Made by a program: the position numbers and the translations under genes. A stretch of 64,000 nt of DNA from Cohnella zeiphila. Its GTDB lineage: Bacteria > Bacillota > Bacilli > Paenibacillales > Paenibacillaceae. The notes beneath the pieces were generated by a model that was not told where the DNA came from, made no database searches, and saw only the letters and a program-made list of their open reading frames with translations. The stretch's first letter is position 1, and the number at the start of each line of letters is the position of its first letter. The stretch spans positions 62,001 to 126,000 of the forward strand of contig NZ_JACJVO010000021.1 in NCBI RefSeq assembly GCF_014212055.1, written 5' to 3'. Below are positions 28,637 to 36,943 of this stretch, piece after piece.

Positions 28637-30436
28637 ATGCACAAATTTCGCTTAAAGCTGACCGTGCTGTTCATGCTGCTGATCGGGCTTACCGTGCTGG
28701 CTGCCGGCATCCTGACCGGGCAATCCTACAAGGAGAACCATCAGAAGACGCTAGAGGACCATATGCTTTCGGAGATCCGGGTGCTGATGGCCGCGGCGCC
28801 GTGGCCCTCCGGCCAGCCGCAGGGCGAGCAAGCCGCGTACCTGCAAAGTCAGGCCGAGAAGTTCAAAGCGATCGCCGATATGCGGATCACCTACATTCTC
28901 CCGGACGGGAAGGTGCTCGGCGACTCGGATCACGATCCGGAGACAATGGAGAACCATGCCCAGCGCAAGGAAGTGAAGGAAGCGCTGGCGTCCGGGACGG
29001 GCAGCAGCGTTCGGCGCAGCGCGACGCTGAACGAGAACATGCTGTACGTCGCGATGGCCGTTAAAAACGGGACGCAGACCGAGGGGATCGTCCGGCTCGC
29101 GGTCAGTCTGAAGGATGTGGAGCGCAGTCTCGGCCGCATGTGGCTGGCGCTGGCTGTCGGGCTGCTCGCCCTCTACGTCATCGCCGCGGCGATCGGCTAT
29201 CGGGTCGCGAGAAGCGTCACCCGGCCGCTGGAGAAGATGACGGACGCGGCAAAGCGGATGGCCGCGATGGATTACGGCATCCGCGTGGCGGCGGACGGCA
29301 GGGACGAAGTAAGCGAGCTGGCGAGGGCGCTCAACGCGATGGCCTCCAATCTGCAAGAGCGGATCGACGAGACGCGGCAGAACGAGCTGCGGCTTCAGGC
29401 GGTGCTGGACAACATGGACAGCGGCGTCATCATGGTCGGTCCGGACGGCCGGATCAAGCTGTACAACCGCGGGGCGGAACGGCTGCTCGGCGGATCGGCG
29501 GCGGACCGGCTGGGCCGCAGCTATTCGGAGGACCGCCGGCAGTTCGAGCTGCTTCGCCTCATTCGGGAAGGGCTGGAGCAGCCCGAACCCCGGCACGAGG
29601 AGCTGACGGTATACTTCCCCGAGGAGCGGCTGCTGGAGCTCAACCTGGTGCCGCTGCGAATGGGCGAGGAAGAGGAGCCGGGACTTCTGCTCGTGCTCCA
29701 GGACGTGACGGCGATTCGCCGCCTCGAACGGATGCGCAGCGAGTTCGTCGCCAACGTCTCCCACGAACTGAAGACGCCGGTCGCCGCCGTCAAAGGCTTC
29801 GCCGAGACGCTGCTCGGCGGAGCCGTGAACGATCCGGAGACGGCCGAGTCGTTCCTGAGAATCATCCATGACGAGAGCGAACGGCTGAACCGGCTGATCG
29901 GCGACATCCTGGAGCTGTCCAAGATCGAATCCAGACGGTCTCCGCTGCAATGCTCGCCGATCGAGCTGCCGGCCTTCCTCGGAAGGCTGATGGGCCTGAT
30001 GTCCGCCGACGCGGCGAAGAAGAACATCGGCCTCGAATGGCACGCGGACCCGGAGCTCTTCGTCGAAGCGGACGAGGACCGGCTCGGCCAGATTCTGCTG
30101 AATCTCGTGCAGAACGGCATCAACTACACGCCGTCCGGGGGCAAGGTCCAAGTCACCGCGGAGCTCGTTCAAGGGACCGACCCCGAAGGCCTGGACGACA
30201 AAGTGCGAATCGTCGTGTCCGACACGGGCATCGGCATTCCGAAGAAGGATCTGCCCCGCATCTTCGAACGGTTCTACCGGGTGGACAAGGCCCGTTCCCG
30301 CAGCTCGGGCGGGACCGGTCTCGGTCTCTCGATCGTGAAGCACCTGGCCGAATTGCATCACGGCTCGATCCGCGTGGAGAGCACGGTCGGCGTCGGGTCC
30401 CGGTTCGTGCTGGAGCTGCCGCTGCTCCAGCCATAG
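28637..30436 (+). CDS. phoR: Phosphate sensor histidine kinase PhoR
   Basis: 599 residues: membrane helix (about 9-28), extracytoplasmic PhoR-type domain, second helix (about 170-190), HAMP, PAS (LQAVLDNMDSGVIMVGPDG), HisKA with the phospho-acceptor His376 in SHELKTP, and a HATPase domain ending GTGLGLSIVKHL. It phosphorylates PhoP in response to phosphate limitation. It lies 40 bp after the fumarase gene, so it may be read from that promoter. It is upstream of phoP, the reverse of Bacillus. Confidence 0.9.
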   Translation: MHKFRLKLTVLFMLLIGLTVLAAGILTGQSYKENHQKTLEDHMLSEIRVLMAAAPWPSGQPQGEQAAYLQSQAEKFKAIADMRITYILPDGKVLGDSDHDPETMENHAQRKEVKEALASGTGSSVRRSATLNENMLYVAMAVKNGTQTEGIVRLAVSLKDVERSLGRMWLALAVGLLALYVIAAAIGYRVARSVTRPLEKMTDAAKRMAAMDYGIRVAADGRDEVSELARALNAMASNLQERIDETRQNELRLQAVLDNMDSGVIMVGPDGRIKLYNRGAERLLGGSAADRLGRSYSEDRRQFELLRLIREGLEQPEPRHEELTVYFPEERLLELNLVPLRMGEEEEPGLLLVLQDVTAIRRLERMRSEFVANVSHELKTPVAAVKGFAETLLGGAVNDPETAESFLRIIHDESERLNRLIGDILELSKIESRRSPLQCSPIELPAFLGRLMGLMSADAAKKNIGLEWHADPELFVEADEDRLGQILLNLVQNGINYTPSGGKVQVTAELVQGTDPEGLDDKVRIVVSDTGIGIPKKDLPRIFERFYRVDKARSRSSGGTGLGLSIVKHLAELHHGSIRVESTVGVGSRFVLELPLLQP

Positions 30437-30453
30437 GCGCCCCGGCTATGCGT

Positions 30454-30492
30454 TTTACCTTCGGTTAACGTACGATATACGGACGTTTGTGA
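30454..30492 (+). promoter_or_regulatory. Upstream PhoP-box cluster of phoP
   Basis: TTTACC (30454), TTAACG (30465), TATACG (30476), TTGTGA (30487): four hexamers on the 11-bp grid. No good -10 follows at the standard distance. It probably adds PhoP binding to the promoter downstream. Confidence 0.55.
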
Positions 30493-30505
30493 AGCAGCAG
30501 CCGAT

Positions 30506-30559
30506 TTTACGTCCCGTTAACAATCGGATAACGCGGGTTTTACAGTCGTTTGATACAGT
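30506..30559 (+). promoter_or_regulatory. PhoP-dependent promoter of phoP (autoregulation)
   Basis: TTTACG (30506), TTAACA (30517), ATAACG (30528), TTTACA (30539), a 9-bp gap and -10 TACAGT (30554). The length is exactly 54 bp, as at ppk, pst and the c-di-GMP operon. Confidence 0.8.
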
Positions 30560-30610
30560 CAAAGGGTAAAGCACAAAACGGCAGGTTGATAAGCCGGACC
30601 GGAGGTTACG

Positions 30611-31345
30611 ATGTCGGACAAGGCGCTGATCATAGAAGACGAACCGACCATTGCGCGACTGGTCACCTACAACCTCTCGCAGGAAGGCTACGAGACGGAA
30701 GTGGTTGGCAACGGTGCCGAAGGGCTCCGCAATGCCATTCATGAGAGCTACTCGATTATTTTCCTCGACCTGATGCTCCCGGGCATGAACGGCTTCGAGG
30801 TGCTGCAGAAGCTGCGGGAGAACGGCGTGAAGACGCCGGTTATCATTTTGACCGCCCGCAACGCGGAGGAAGAAGTGGTTCAGGGCCTCAAGCTGGGAGC
30901 CGACGACTACATCACGAAGCCGTTCGGCGTGGCCGAGCTGCTCGCCCGGACGTCGGCGGTTCTGCGCCGCTTCCGCAACGAGGAGCCGGGAAGCGGGGAC
31001 GCGAAGCCGGGGGCCGAACGGGTCGTCTCGCTCGGGGACCTGCAGATTTACCCCGACAAATACGAGGTCTATTTGAGCGGGCAGGAAATATCGCTTCGGC
31101 CGAAGGAATTCGAAGTGCTGCTGTACCTGGCGGAGCGGCCGGGCATCGTCATTACGCGGGACGACTTGATGAATGTCGTCTGGGGCTTCGATTATATCGG
31201 CGGCCAGCGGACGGTGGACGTTCACGTCAGCTCCCTTCGCAAGAAGCTGGAGCTGAACCAGCAATCGGTGCAGATCGAGTCGATCCGCGGCGTCGGCTAC
31301 AAGCTGACCGTAAGCCGCAGAGGCGGCGCGGCGTTGAACAAATAA
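30611..31345 (+). CDS. phoP: Phosphate response regulator PhoP
   Basis: 244 residues, OmpR/PhoB class. Receiver domain with phosphorylation site Asp53 (FLDLMLPGMNG) and Lys in DYITKPFG, then a winged-helix DNA-binding domain (LRPKEFEVLLYLAERPG...GGQRTVDVHVSSLRKKLE...IRGVGYKL). Binds TT(A/T/C)ACA repeats as a dimer array. The PhoP identity rests on adjacency to phoR and on the Pho boxes of its own promoter. Confidence 0.9.
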   Translation: MSDKALIIEDEPTIARLVTYNLSQEGYETEVVGNGAEGLRNAIHESYSIIFLDLMLPGMNGFEVLQKLRENGVKTPVIILTARNAEEEVVQGLKLGADDYITKPFGVAELLARTSAVLRRFRNEEPGSGDAKPGAERVVSLGDLQIYPDKYEVYLSGQEISLRPKEFEVLLYLAERPGIVITRDDLMNVVWGFDYIGGQRTVDVHVSSLRKKLELNQQSVQIESIRGVGYKLTVSRRGGAALNK

Positions 31346-31380
31346 AAGAAGCGGCCGGGATTTCGGCCGCTTCTTTTATT
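31341..31380. terminator. Bidirectional terminator between phoP and the AraC gene
   Basis: AATAAAAGAAGCGGCCG-ggattt-CGGCCGCTTCTTTTATT, a near-perfect palindrome with A and T tracts on both sides; it overlaps the phoP stop codon. Confidence 0.93.
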
Positions 31381-31392
31381 CGGCGCTTGGCG

Positions 31393-32262
31393 TTAGCCTC
31401 GCCCCCAAGCGAGCATCCGGCGCTGGAACTCCTTGGGCGAGCAGTGGTTGAACCGCTTGAACATCTTGTAGAAGTGGGCCATGTTCGGCATCCCCGTCTG
31501 ATCGCCGACTTCGCTGATGCTGAGGTCGCGGGTCAGGAGCAGCTGCTCGGCCCGTTTGATTTTGCGGAAATTGACGTATTCGGTAAACGACAGCCCCATC
31601 GTCTTTTTGAAAAACTTCACGAAATAATAGTAGCTCATGTTGGCCAGCCGGCATGCCTCCTCGACGGTCACCTTCTCGCCGATGTTGCCGTCGACGTAGT
31701 CGAGCACGGGCTTGAGCCGGATCCGCTCCACGCGGTCCTGGTTCGCCAGCAGCCCCCGCGTGTCCGCCCGAATCAGGATGAGCAGAATCTTCTTGATCAG
31801 CAGATTGACGGCGAGCTCGTAGCCGCTCTCCTTGTTTTGAACCTCGACGAAGATGTCCCGGATGCACTCCGCGACGGCTTGCCGGGATTCCGGATGGTCC
31901 CGGAAAATATAATTCATGGCGCTGAGCGGCACCTTGGTCTCATTGAAGTATTGGAGATAGGGAATGGTACTCTGATCGAAAAACGTCTGCAAATCGAACT
32001 GGAGAATGATGTAGTCCGTCTTGTCTCCGTAGCTGCGGTCGCGATGAAGCTGGGAGCTGCCGAGCACGATGACATCGCCGTCGCGGAGCGTGAACACCTC
32101 GTCCTTGATCTCGACGTCGAGGCGGCCTCTCTGGACGAGCATCAGCTCGCATTCGGGATGATGATGCCAGTTGACGGCAAAATTGAGCTCGCGGTTCGAC
32201 TGCCAGACCTTGATCGAGAGCAGCGGATTCTCGTATTCGATTTTCTCCTGTACGACCTGCAT
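31393..32262 (-). CDS. AraC-family regulator with cupin sensor domain
   Basis: 289 residues. N-terminal cupin (NWHHHPECELMLVQRGRLDVEI; GSSQLHRDR) followed by the double HTH domain (about 185-285). The cupin histidines suggest a sugar or metal ligand. It is divergent from the dehydrogenase/isomerase genes at 32391-35808 and is their likely regulator. Confidence 0.88.
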   Translation of the reverse strand: MQVVQEKIEYENPLLSIKVWQSNRELNFAVNWHHHPECELMLVQRGRLDVEIKDEVFTLRDGDVIVLGSSQLHRDRSYGDKTDYIILQFDLQTFFDQSTIPYLQYFNETKVPLSAMNYIFRDHPESRQAVAECIRDIFVEVQNKESGYELAVNLLIKKILLILIRADTRGLLANQDRVERIRLKPVLDYVDGNIGEKVTVEEACRLANMSYYYFVKFFKKTMGLSFTEYVNFRKIKRAEQLLLTRDLSISEVGDQTGMPNMAHFYKMFKRFNHCSPKEFQRRMLAWGRG

Positions 32263-32335
32263 GCCGACTTAGGCCCCCTAATGGCAAAATAGCATAATGA
32301 CCCCTCATGATCGGGAATGGGAATCCGGCGAACTC

Positions 32336-32345
32336 ATGCTATACT
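32336..32345 (+). promoter_or_regulatory. Extended -10 promoter of the second sugar locus
   Basis: ATGCTATACT (TGn-TATACT) 46 bp before the TTG start; no clear -35, consistent with activation by the adjacent AraC protein. Confidence 0.4.
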
Positions 32346-32390
32346 TAAATTGTAGAAGGAATTCAGCATCCTTGCAAGGAGGACAAGCGC

Positions 32391-33461
32391 TTGAGCAAAA
32401 TCAATGTCGGCATGATCGGCTGCGGAGGCATCGCGCACGGAAAACATTTTCCGTCCCTTGCCAAAATTCCGGAAGTCCAGCTGACGGCATTCTTCGACGT
32501 GTCGGCGGAGCGCGGGCAAGAGGCCAAGGAGAAGTACGGCACGCCCGACGCGAAGGTGTACCAGAGCGTTCAGGAGCTGCTGGACGACCCGAACGTGCAA
32601 GTGGTGCACGTCTGCACGCCGAACGACACGCACGCGGAGATCTCGATCGCCGCCATGGAGGCCGGCAAGCACGTGCTGTGCGAGAAGCCGATGGCGAAGA
32701 CGTCGGCGGACGCGCGGCGGATGTACGAAGTGGCCGAGCGGACGGGACGCAAGCTGAGCATCGCGTACCAGAACCGGTTCCGCGCCGACAGCCGCTGGCT
32801 GCATGAAGCGTGCCGCAACGGCGAGCTCGGCGAGGTGTATATGGCCAAGGCGCACGCCATTCGCCGCCGCGCCGTTCCGACATGGGGCGTGTTCCTGGAT
32901 AAAGAGAAGCAGGGCGGAGGCCCGCTGATCGACATCGGCACGCATGCGCTGGACCTTGCGCTGTGGATGATGGACAACTATGAGCCGCGCACCGTGCTCG
33001 GCACGACGTACCGCAAGCTTGCGGAGCAAGGAAGCGCGGCGAACGCGTGGGGCAACTGGGACCCGGCCAAGTTCACCGTCGAGGATTCCGCTTTCGCCAT
33101 GATCACGATGAAGAGCGGGGCGACGGTCTGGCTGGAGTCGAGCTGGGCGCTCAACACGCTGGACGTGGACGAGGCGAAGGTAACTTTGTGCGGAACGAAA
33201 GCCGGCGCCGATATGAAAGGCGGATTGCGCGTCAACGGCGAGGAGCGCGGGCATCTGTACACGAAGGAGATCGTGCTCGGAGACCAATGGAACAAAGCCG
33301 CTCCGAACGATTCGGCCGAACGCGAAGCGCGCGCCTGGATCGACGCGATTCTGAACGATCGCGAACCGGTCGTCACCGCCAAGCAGGCGCTCGTCGTCCA
33401 GGAAATTCTTGAGGCGATCTACGAGTCAGCGGCAAAAGGGCAAGCCGTATCGTTCGTCTAG
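32391..33461 (+). CDS. Gfo/Idh/MocA-family oxidoreductase
   Basis: 356 residues; TTG start after AAGGAGG. Rossmann motif GMIGCGGIAHGKH, catalytic CEKPMAKT, and GVFLDKEKQGGGPLIDIG. It is a close paralogue of the protein encoded at 7583. Gene order (AraC, dehydrogenase, isomerase, dehydrogenase) suggests catabolism or epimerisation of a cyclitol or keto-sugar. Confidence 0.9.
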   Translation: MSKINVGMIGCGGIAHGKHFPSLAKIPEVQLTAFFDVSAERGQEAKEKYGTPDAKVYQSVQELLDDPNVQVVHVCTPNDTHAEISIAAMEAGKHVLCEKPMAKTSADARRMYEVAERTGRKLSIAYQNRFRADSRWLHEACRNGELGEVYMAKAHAIRRRAVPTWGVFLDKEKQGGGPLIDIGTHALDLALWMMDNYEPRTVLGTTYRKLAEQGSAANAWGNWDPAKFTVEDSAFAMITMKSGATVWLESSWALNTLDVDEAKVTLCGTKAGADMKGGLRVNGEERGHLYTKEIVLGDQWNKAAPNDSAEREARAWIDAILNDREPVVTAKQALVVQEILEAIYESAAKGQAVSFV

Positions 33462-33685
33462 CTGCCATTTCCCGGGAAATTTCGACAGTCGGTCGCACCG
33501 GCGGTACGAAGAATTTGGAAAAGGAAGATGACAGCGTTTCAATCCTTTAGTAAACTATGTTTGATCGCTAAACTAAGGTCGGACAAGCGGAACGAAGCGG
33601 AGAGGGGCGCGCTGGATGTGCCGACTTCCCGCCCGTCCCGGTTTGCGCCGGCCTTCCCAAACTCCGAAAGGTCAGGTGAAGCTCG

Positions 33686-34648
33686 TTGAAACTCGGTATT
33701 TTCCTCGTATTGTTCGGCCAGCAAACGCTGGAGCAAGCGCTTGATACGGCCAAGTCGGCCGGTATTCAAGCGGTCGAGCTGGGAACGGGAGGATTTCCCG
33801 GTACCTCGCACGTAAATGCCGCCGCCATCCTGAATGACGAGCAGGAGATCGCCCGCATTCGCAACGCGGTCGAATCCCGCGGCCTCTCGATCAGCGCGCT
33901 GAGCTGCCACGGCAATCCGCTTCATCCGGACGCCGCCCAAGCGAAAGCTTTCCACGACGATTTCGTCGCTACCGTACAACTCGCAGAGAAGCTTGGCGTG
34001 GACACGGTCATTACGTTCTCCGGCTGCCCGGGCGACTCCCCGAACGCCAAATATCCGTCCTGGGTCACTTGCCCGTGGCCGCCGGATTTCCTGACGGTGC
34101 TCGAATGGCAGTGGAACGAGATCGCCATTCCGTATTGGAAGGAACAATCGGCTTTCTGCCGCAAGCACGGCGTGAGGGTCGCCATCGAGTCTCATCCGGG
34201 CTTCCTCGTATACAACACCGAGACGGCGCTTCGCCTGCGCCGCGAAGCGGGCGACAACATCGGCGTCAACTTCGATCCGTCCCACCTGTTCTGGCAGGGC
34301 ATGGACCCGATCGAGTGCATCAAGGCGCTGAGCGACTCCATCTATCACGTTCATGCCAAGGATACGAAGATCGACGCCCGCAACACGGCGCTCAACGGCG
34401 TGCTGGATACGAAGCATTACGGCGACATTCTGAATCGCTCCTTCGTGTTCCGCACGGTCGGATACGGGCATGACGACGATTTCTGGAAAGCGATGGTCAG
34501 CACGCTTCGCACGGTCGGTTACGACGGCGTGATCAGCATCGAGCACGAAGACGGCATCATGAGCGTAAACGAAGGCTTCACGAAAGCCGCCGGTTTCCTG
34601 AACGGTCTCATTCTCAAAGAAAGCGCGGGTGAAATGTGGTGGGCGTAA
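33686..34648 (+). CDS. Sugar phosphate isomerase/epimerase (xylose-isomerase-like TIM barrel)
   Basis: 320 residues; TTG start after an AGGTGA site. AP-endonuclease-2 fold with the metal-binding residues of the IolE/IolI/epimerase group: VAIESHPGF, VNFDPSHLFWQG, HVHAKDTKID, ISIEHEDG. These enzymes isomerise, epimerise or dehydrate sugars and inosose. The coupled Gfo/Idh genes on both sides fit a 3-keto-sugar or inosose pathway. Substrate not assignable. Confidence 0.85.
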   Translation: MKLGIFLVLFGQQTLEQALDTAKSAGIQAVELGTGGFPGTSHVNAAAILNDEQEIARIRNAVESRGLSISALSCHGNPLHPDAAQAKAFHDDFVATVQLAEKLGVDTVITFSGCPGDSPNAKYPSWVTCPWPPDFLTVLEWQWNEIAIPYWKEQSAFCRKHGVRVAIESHPGFLVYNTETALRLRREAGDNIGVNFDPSHLFWQGMDPIECIKALSDSIYHVHAKDTKIDARNTALNGVLDTKHYGDILNRSFVFRTVGYGHDDDFWKAMVSTLRTVGYDGVISIEHEDGIMSVNEGFTKAAGFLNGLILKESAGEMWWA

Positions 34649-35808
34649 GCAAAAAGATCAATGTCGGCATGGTGGGCTACAAGTTCATGGGGAAAGCCCA
34701 CAGCCATGCTTATAAAGATGTGAACATGTTTTTCGATATGGACGCGGAAGTCGTCATGAAGTCGATCTGCGGCCGCAACGAGCAAGGAGTCAAGGCCGCG
34801 GCCGAGAAGTTCGGCTGGGAAGGCTACGAGACCGACTGGCGCAAGCTGGTGGAGCGCGACGACATCGACTTCGTCGACATCAACGCGCCGAGCGACGCGC
34901 ATAAGGAGATCGCTCTGGCGGCGATCGCGGCCGGCAAGCACGTGTTCTGCGAGAAGCCGCTGGCGCTGAACCTGGCCGACGGCCGCGAGATGCTGGCGGC
35001 GGCGGAGAAGGCCGGCGTGAAGCACGGCGTCTGCTTCAACTACCGGTTCCTGCCGGCCGTGCAGCTGGCGAAGAAGATCATCGACTCCGGCAAGCTGGGC
35101 GAGATCCATCACTACCGGGCGACTTATCTGCAGGATTGGCTGGTCGACCCCGAAGCGCCGCTCGCTTGGCGGCTGAAGAAGGAAGTCGCTGGCTCCGGCG
35201 CTCACGGCGACATCAATGCGCACAGCATCGACCTGGCTCGCTTCCTGATCGGGGAGTTCGATCGCGTGGTCGGCCATAACCGCACGTTCGTGAAGGAGCG
35301 CCCGCTGCTCGCATCGTCCGAGGGCGGACTGGCGGGTCAAACCGGCAGCAAGGAGAAAGGCGAAGTGACGGTTGACGACGCGACGGCTTTCCTGGCCGAC
35401 TTCCAGAACGGCGCGATGGGCATCTTCGTCGCCAGCCGCTTCGCGACGGGCCGCAAGAACCACAATACGTTCGAAATCCACGGCAGCAAGGGCACGATCC
35501 GTTGGGATCTGGAGCGGCTCAACGAGCTGGAAGTATACTTCCGCGAAGACGAGCCGGAACTGGCGGGCTTCCGCCGCATTCTGGCGACCGAGCCGCAGCA
35601 TAAGTACGCCGGCAACTGGTGGCCGACGGGGCACATCATCGGCTACGAGCACGGCTTCGTGCACATCGCGTACGAGTTCGTGCAGCACATCGCAGCGGGC
35701 ACTCCGTTCGCGCCGACGTTCGCCGACGGCGTCAAGTGCCAGGAAGTGCTCGAAGCGGTCGATCTGTCGATCGAACGCGGCACGTGGGTCAGCGTGTCCG
35801 AAGTCTAA
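34636..35808 (+). CDS. Gfo/Idh/MocA-family oxidoreductase (390 residues)
   Basis: The Rossmann loop is GMVGYKFMGKAHSHAY and the catalytic lysine lies in CEKPLALNL. Longer than its neighbours, with an insertion around residues 225-245. The GTG start overlaps the isomerase stop by 13 bp and the Shine-Dalgarno is weak (GGGTGA), pointing to translational coupling. A GTG three bases later is an alternative start. It ends the operon. Confidence 0.88.
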   Translation: MVGVSKKINVGMVGYKFMGKAHSHAYKDVNMFFDMDAEVVMKSICGRNEQGVKAAAEKFGWEGYETDWRKLVERDDIDFVDINAPSDAHKEIALAAIAAGKHVFCEKPLALNLADGREMLAAAEKAGVKHGVCFNYRFLPAVQLAKKIIDSGKLGEIHHYRATYLQDWLVDPEAPLAWRLKKEVAGSGAHGDINAHSIDLARFLIGEFDRVVGHNRTFVKERPLLASSEGGLAGQTGSKEKGEVTVDDATAFLADFQNGAMGIFVASRFATGRKNHNTFEIHGSKGTIRWDLERLNELEVYFREDEPELAGFRRILATEPQHKYAGNWWPTGHIIGYEHGFVHIAYEFVQHIAAGTPFAPTFADGVKCQEVLEAVDLSIERGTWVSVSEV

Positions 35809-35828
35809 AGGCGGAAGCGCATCGGCCG

Positions 35829-35868
35829 AAGGCCATCCCCGGGTTCAGACGAACCCGAGGATGGCCTT
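35829..35868 (+). terminator. Terminator of the second sugar locus
   Basis: AAGGCCATCC-CCGGGTTC-agac-GAACCCG-AGGATGGCCTT then ATTTATT. Confidence 0.9.
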
Positions 35869-36070
35869 ATTTATTTGAACCTTTTCGGTTCGGAGCCGGA
35901 AAAGAGAGTCGCCAGACTGCCTACATGGACGGAAATGCGGCGGATCTGCCGAAAGAGGGGCGTCCAGGCTTACATTCGGCCGGAAATTGGCGGACAGTGA
36001 GCGGCAATGTGTGGCGAGGTGTATGCACCGGATGATTTATCCCTGAACGAAGGGGATTTCGAAGGAAAGC

Positions 36071-36114
36071 AAAAAAAGGGGGAACCCCGCCCAAGCGGAG
36101 TTCCTCCTTTTTTT
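36071..36114. terminator. Terminator of the CuA lipoprotein gene
   Basis: AAAAAAAGGGGGAAC-(CCGC/GCGG)-GTTCCTCCTTTTTTT, usable in both directions; it lies just past the minus-strand stop codon. Confidence 0.85.
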
Positions 36115-36127
36115 GACAGGCTTCGTA

Positions 36128-36541
36128 TTAGGAAACCGTGATCGTACCCGTCATGTTGTCATGGCCGGATCCGCATTGAATGGAGCAGTTAAAGTCGTAC
36201 GTGCCGGCTTTGTCGAACGTAACGGATGCCGATTCGCCGTTCTTGAGGTTTACGTTCATATCCGGAATTTCAAAGCCATGATTGCCGTCCGTATTTTTCA
36301 ACGTAAAATTGACGGTATCGCCGACATGGACCTGAATATCGTTCGGAGTAAACTCGAAGCTCTTGGCTTCAACCGTAATATTCTGCGTTTGGCCGCCCGC
36401 TGCTGCAGAGCTTGCCGGCGCGCTGGCGGACGGGCTGCCTGCCGCATTGTTGGCATTGTTGTTGTTGCTTCCGCAAGCGCTCAGCGCGAATACGGCGGCG
36501 ACGGCTACGATCGCCAGAAACAGATAAGATTTTTTGAACAT
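36128..36541 (-). CDS. Stand-alone CuA-type cupredoxin lipoprotein
   Basis: 137 residues. Lipobox ALSAC with Cys23, then a 30-residue Asn/Ser/Ala linker and a cupredoxin fold. The C-terminal motif CSIQCGSGHDNM gives Cys119, Cys123, His127 and Met130; with His88 (GNHGFEIPD) this is the full ligand set of the dinuclear CuA site of cytochrome oxidase subunit II. No membrane helices or oxidase genes are nearby, so it is a membrane-tethered electron carrier. The start at 36541 follows AGGAGG; an upstream in-frame ATG has none. Divergent from a PQQ-type dehydrogenase, with a shared operator. Confidence 0.85.
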   Translation of the reverse strand: MFKKSYLFLAIVAVAAVFALSACGSNNNNANNAAGSPSASAPASSAAAGGQTQNITVEAKSFEFTPNDIQVHVGDTVNFTLKNTDGNHGFEIPDMNVNLKNGESASVTFDKAGTYDFNCSIQCGSGHDNMTGTITVS

Positions 36542-36575
36542 GACCCATTCCTCCTGTTGTCTGTTGATGAAGAAC

Positions 36576-36587
36576 CTTACTAGTAAG
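36576..36587. promoter_or_regulatory. Operator copy 1 (CuA lipoprotein side)
   Basis: CTTACTAGTAAG, a perfect 12-bp palindrome, beginning 17 bp beyond the -10 of the minus-strand promoter, i.e. just downstream of the start site. Confidence 0.6.
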
Positions 36588-36604
36588 AATCCTGTCAACA
36601 TGCT

Positions 36605-36634
36605 ACTTTACGCCTTTGACTAGCCATCCGTCAA
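36605..36634 (-). promoter_or_regulatory. Promoter of the CuA lipoprotein
   Basis: On the minus strand: TTGACG (36634-36629) - 18 bp - TAAAGT (36610-36605). Confidence 0.5.
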
Positions 36635-36731
36635 TCTTTAACTTACCCAGCTTAGGGCGATTTAATCGGAAATTCATCGAATTGTCACGAATTCAATAGA
36701 AGAATCTTCAGGTAGGGCATCAAATATGTAA

Positions 36732-36760
36732 TTGACGAATTAGACATCAGGTAGTAATAT
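36732..36760 (+). promoter_or_regulatory. Promoter of the first PQQ-type dehydrogenase
   Basis: TTGACG - 17 bp - TAATAT. The leader to the start at 36944 is about 175 bases and the region is AT-rich relative to the surroundings. Confidence 0.55.
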
Positions 36761-36776
36761 TCCTAATGCATGAAAT

Positions 36777-36788
36777 CTTACTAGTAAT
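36777..36788. promoter_or_regulatory. Operator copy 2 (dehydrogenase side)
   Basis: CTTACTAGTAAT, sharing the 10-bp palindrome TTACTAGTAA with copy 1 and lying 16 bp beyond the -10, the same position relative to its promoter. Confidence 0.6.
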
Positions 36789-36943
36789 TTTATACCTGTC
36801 GCTTGTACTACCGCAATCCTACAAATGATGAAAGAGGGGTTGGGCTCGGAAAAAAACACTGCCTTTGGGCAGTGGCCTTAGCACTAAAACGGTTATATAC
36901 AAAGAGAAAGCTGTCCAAACACCATCAGAGGAGGAACATCAGC

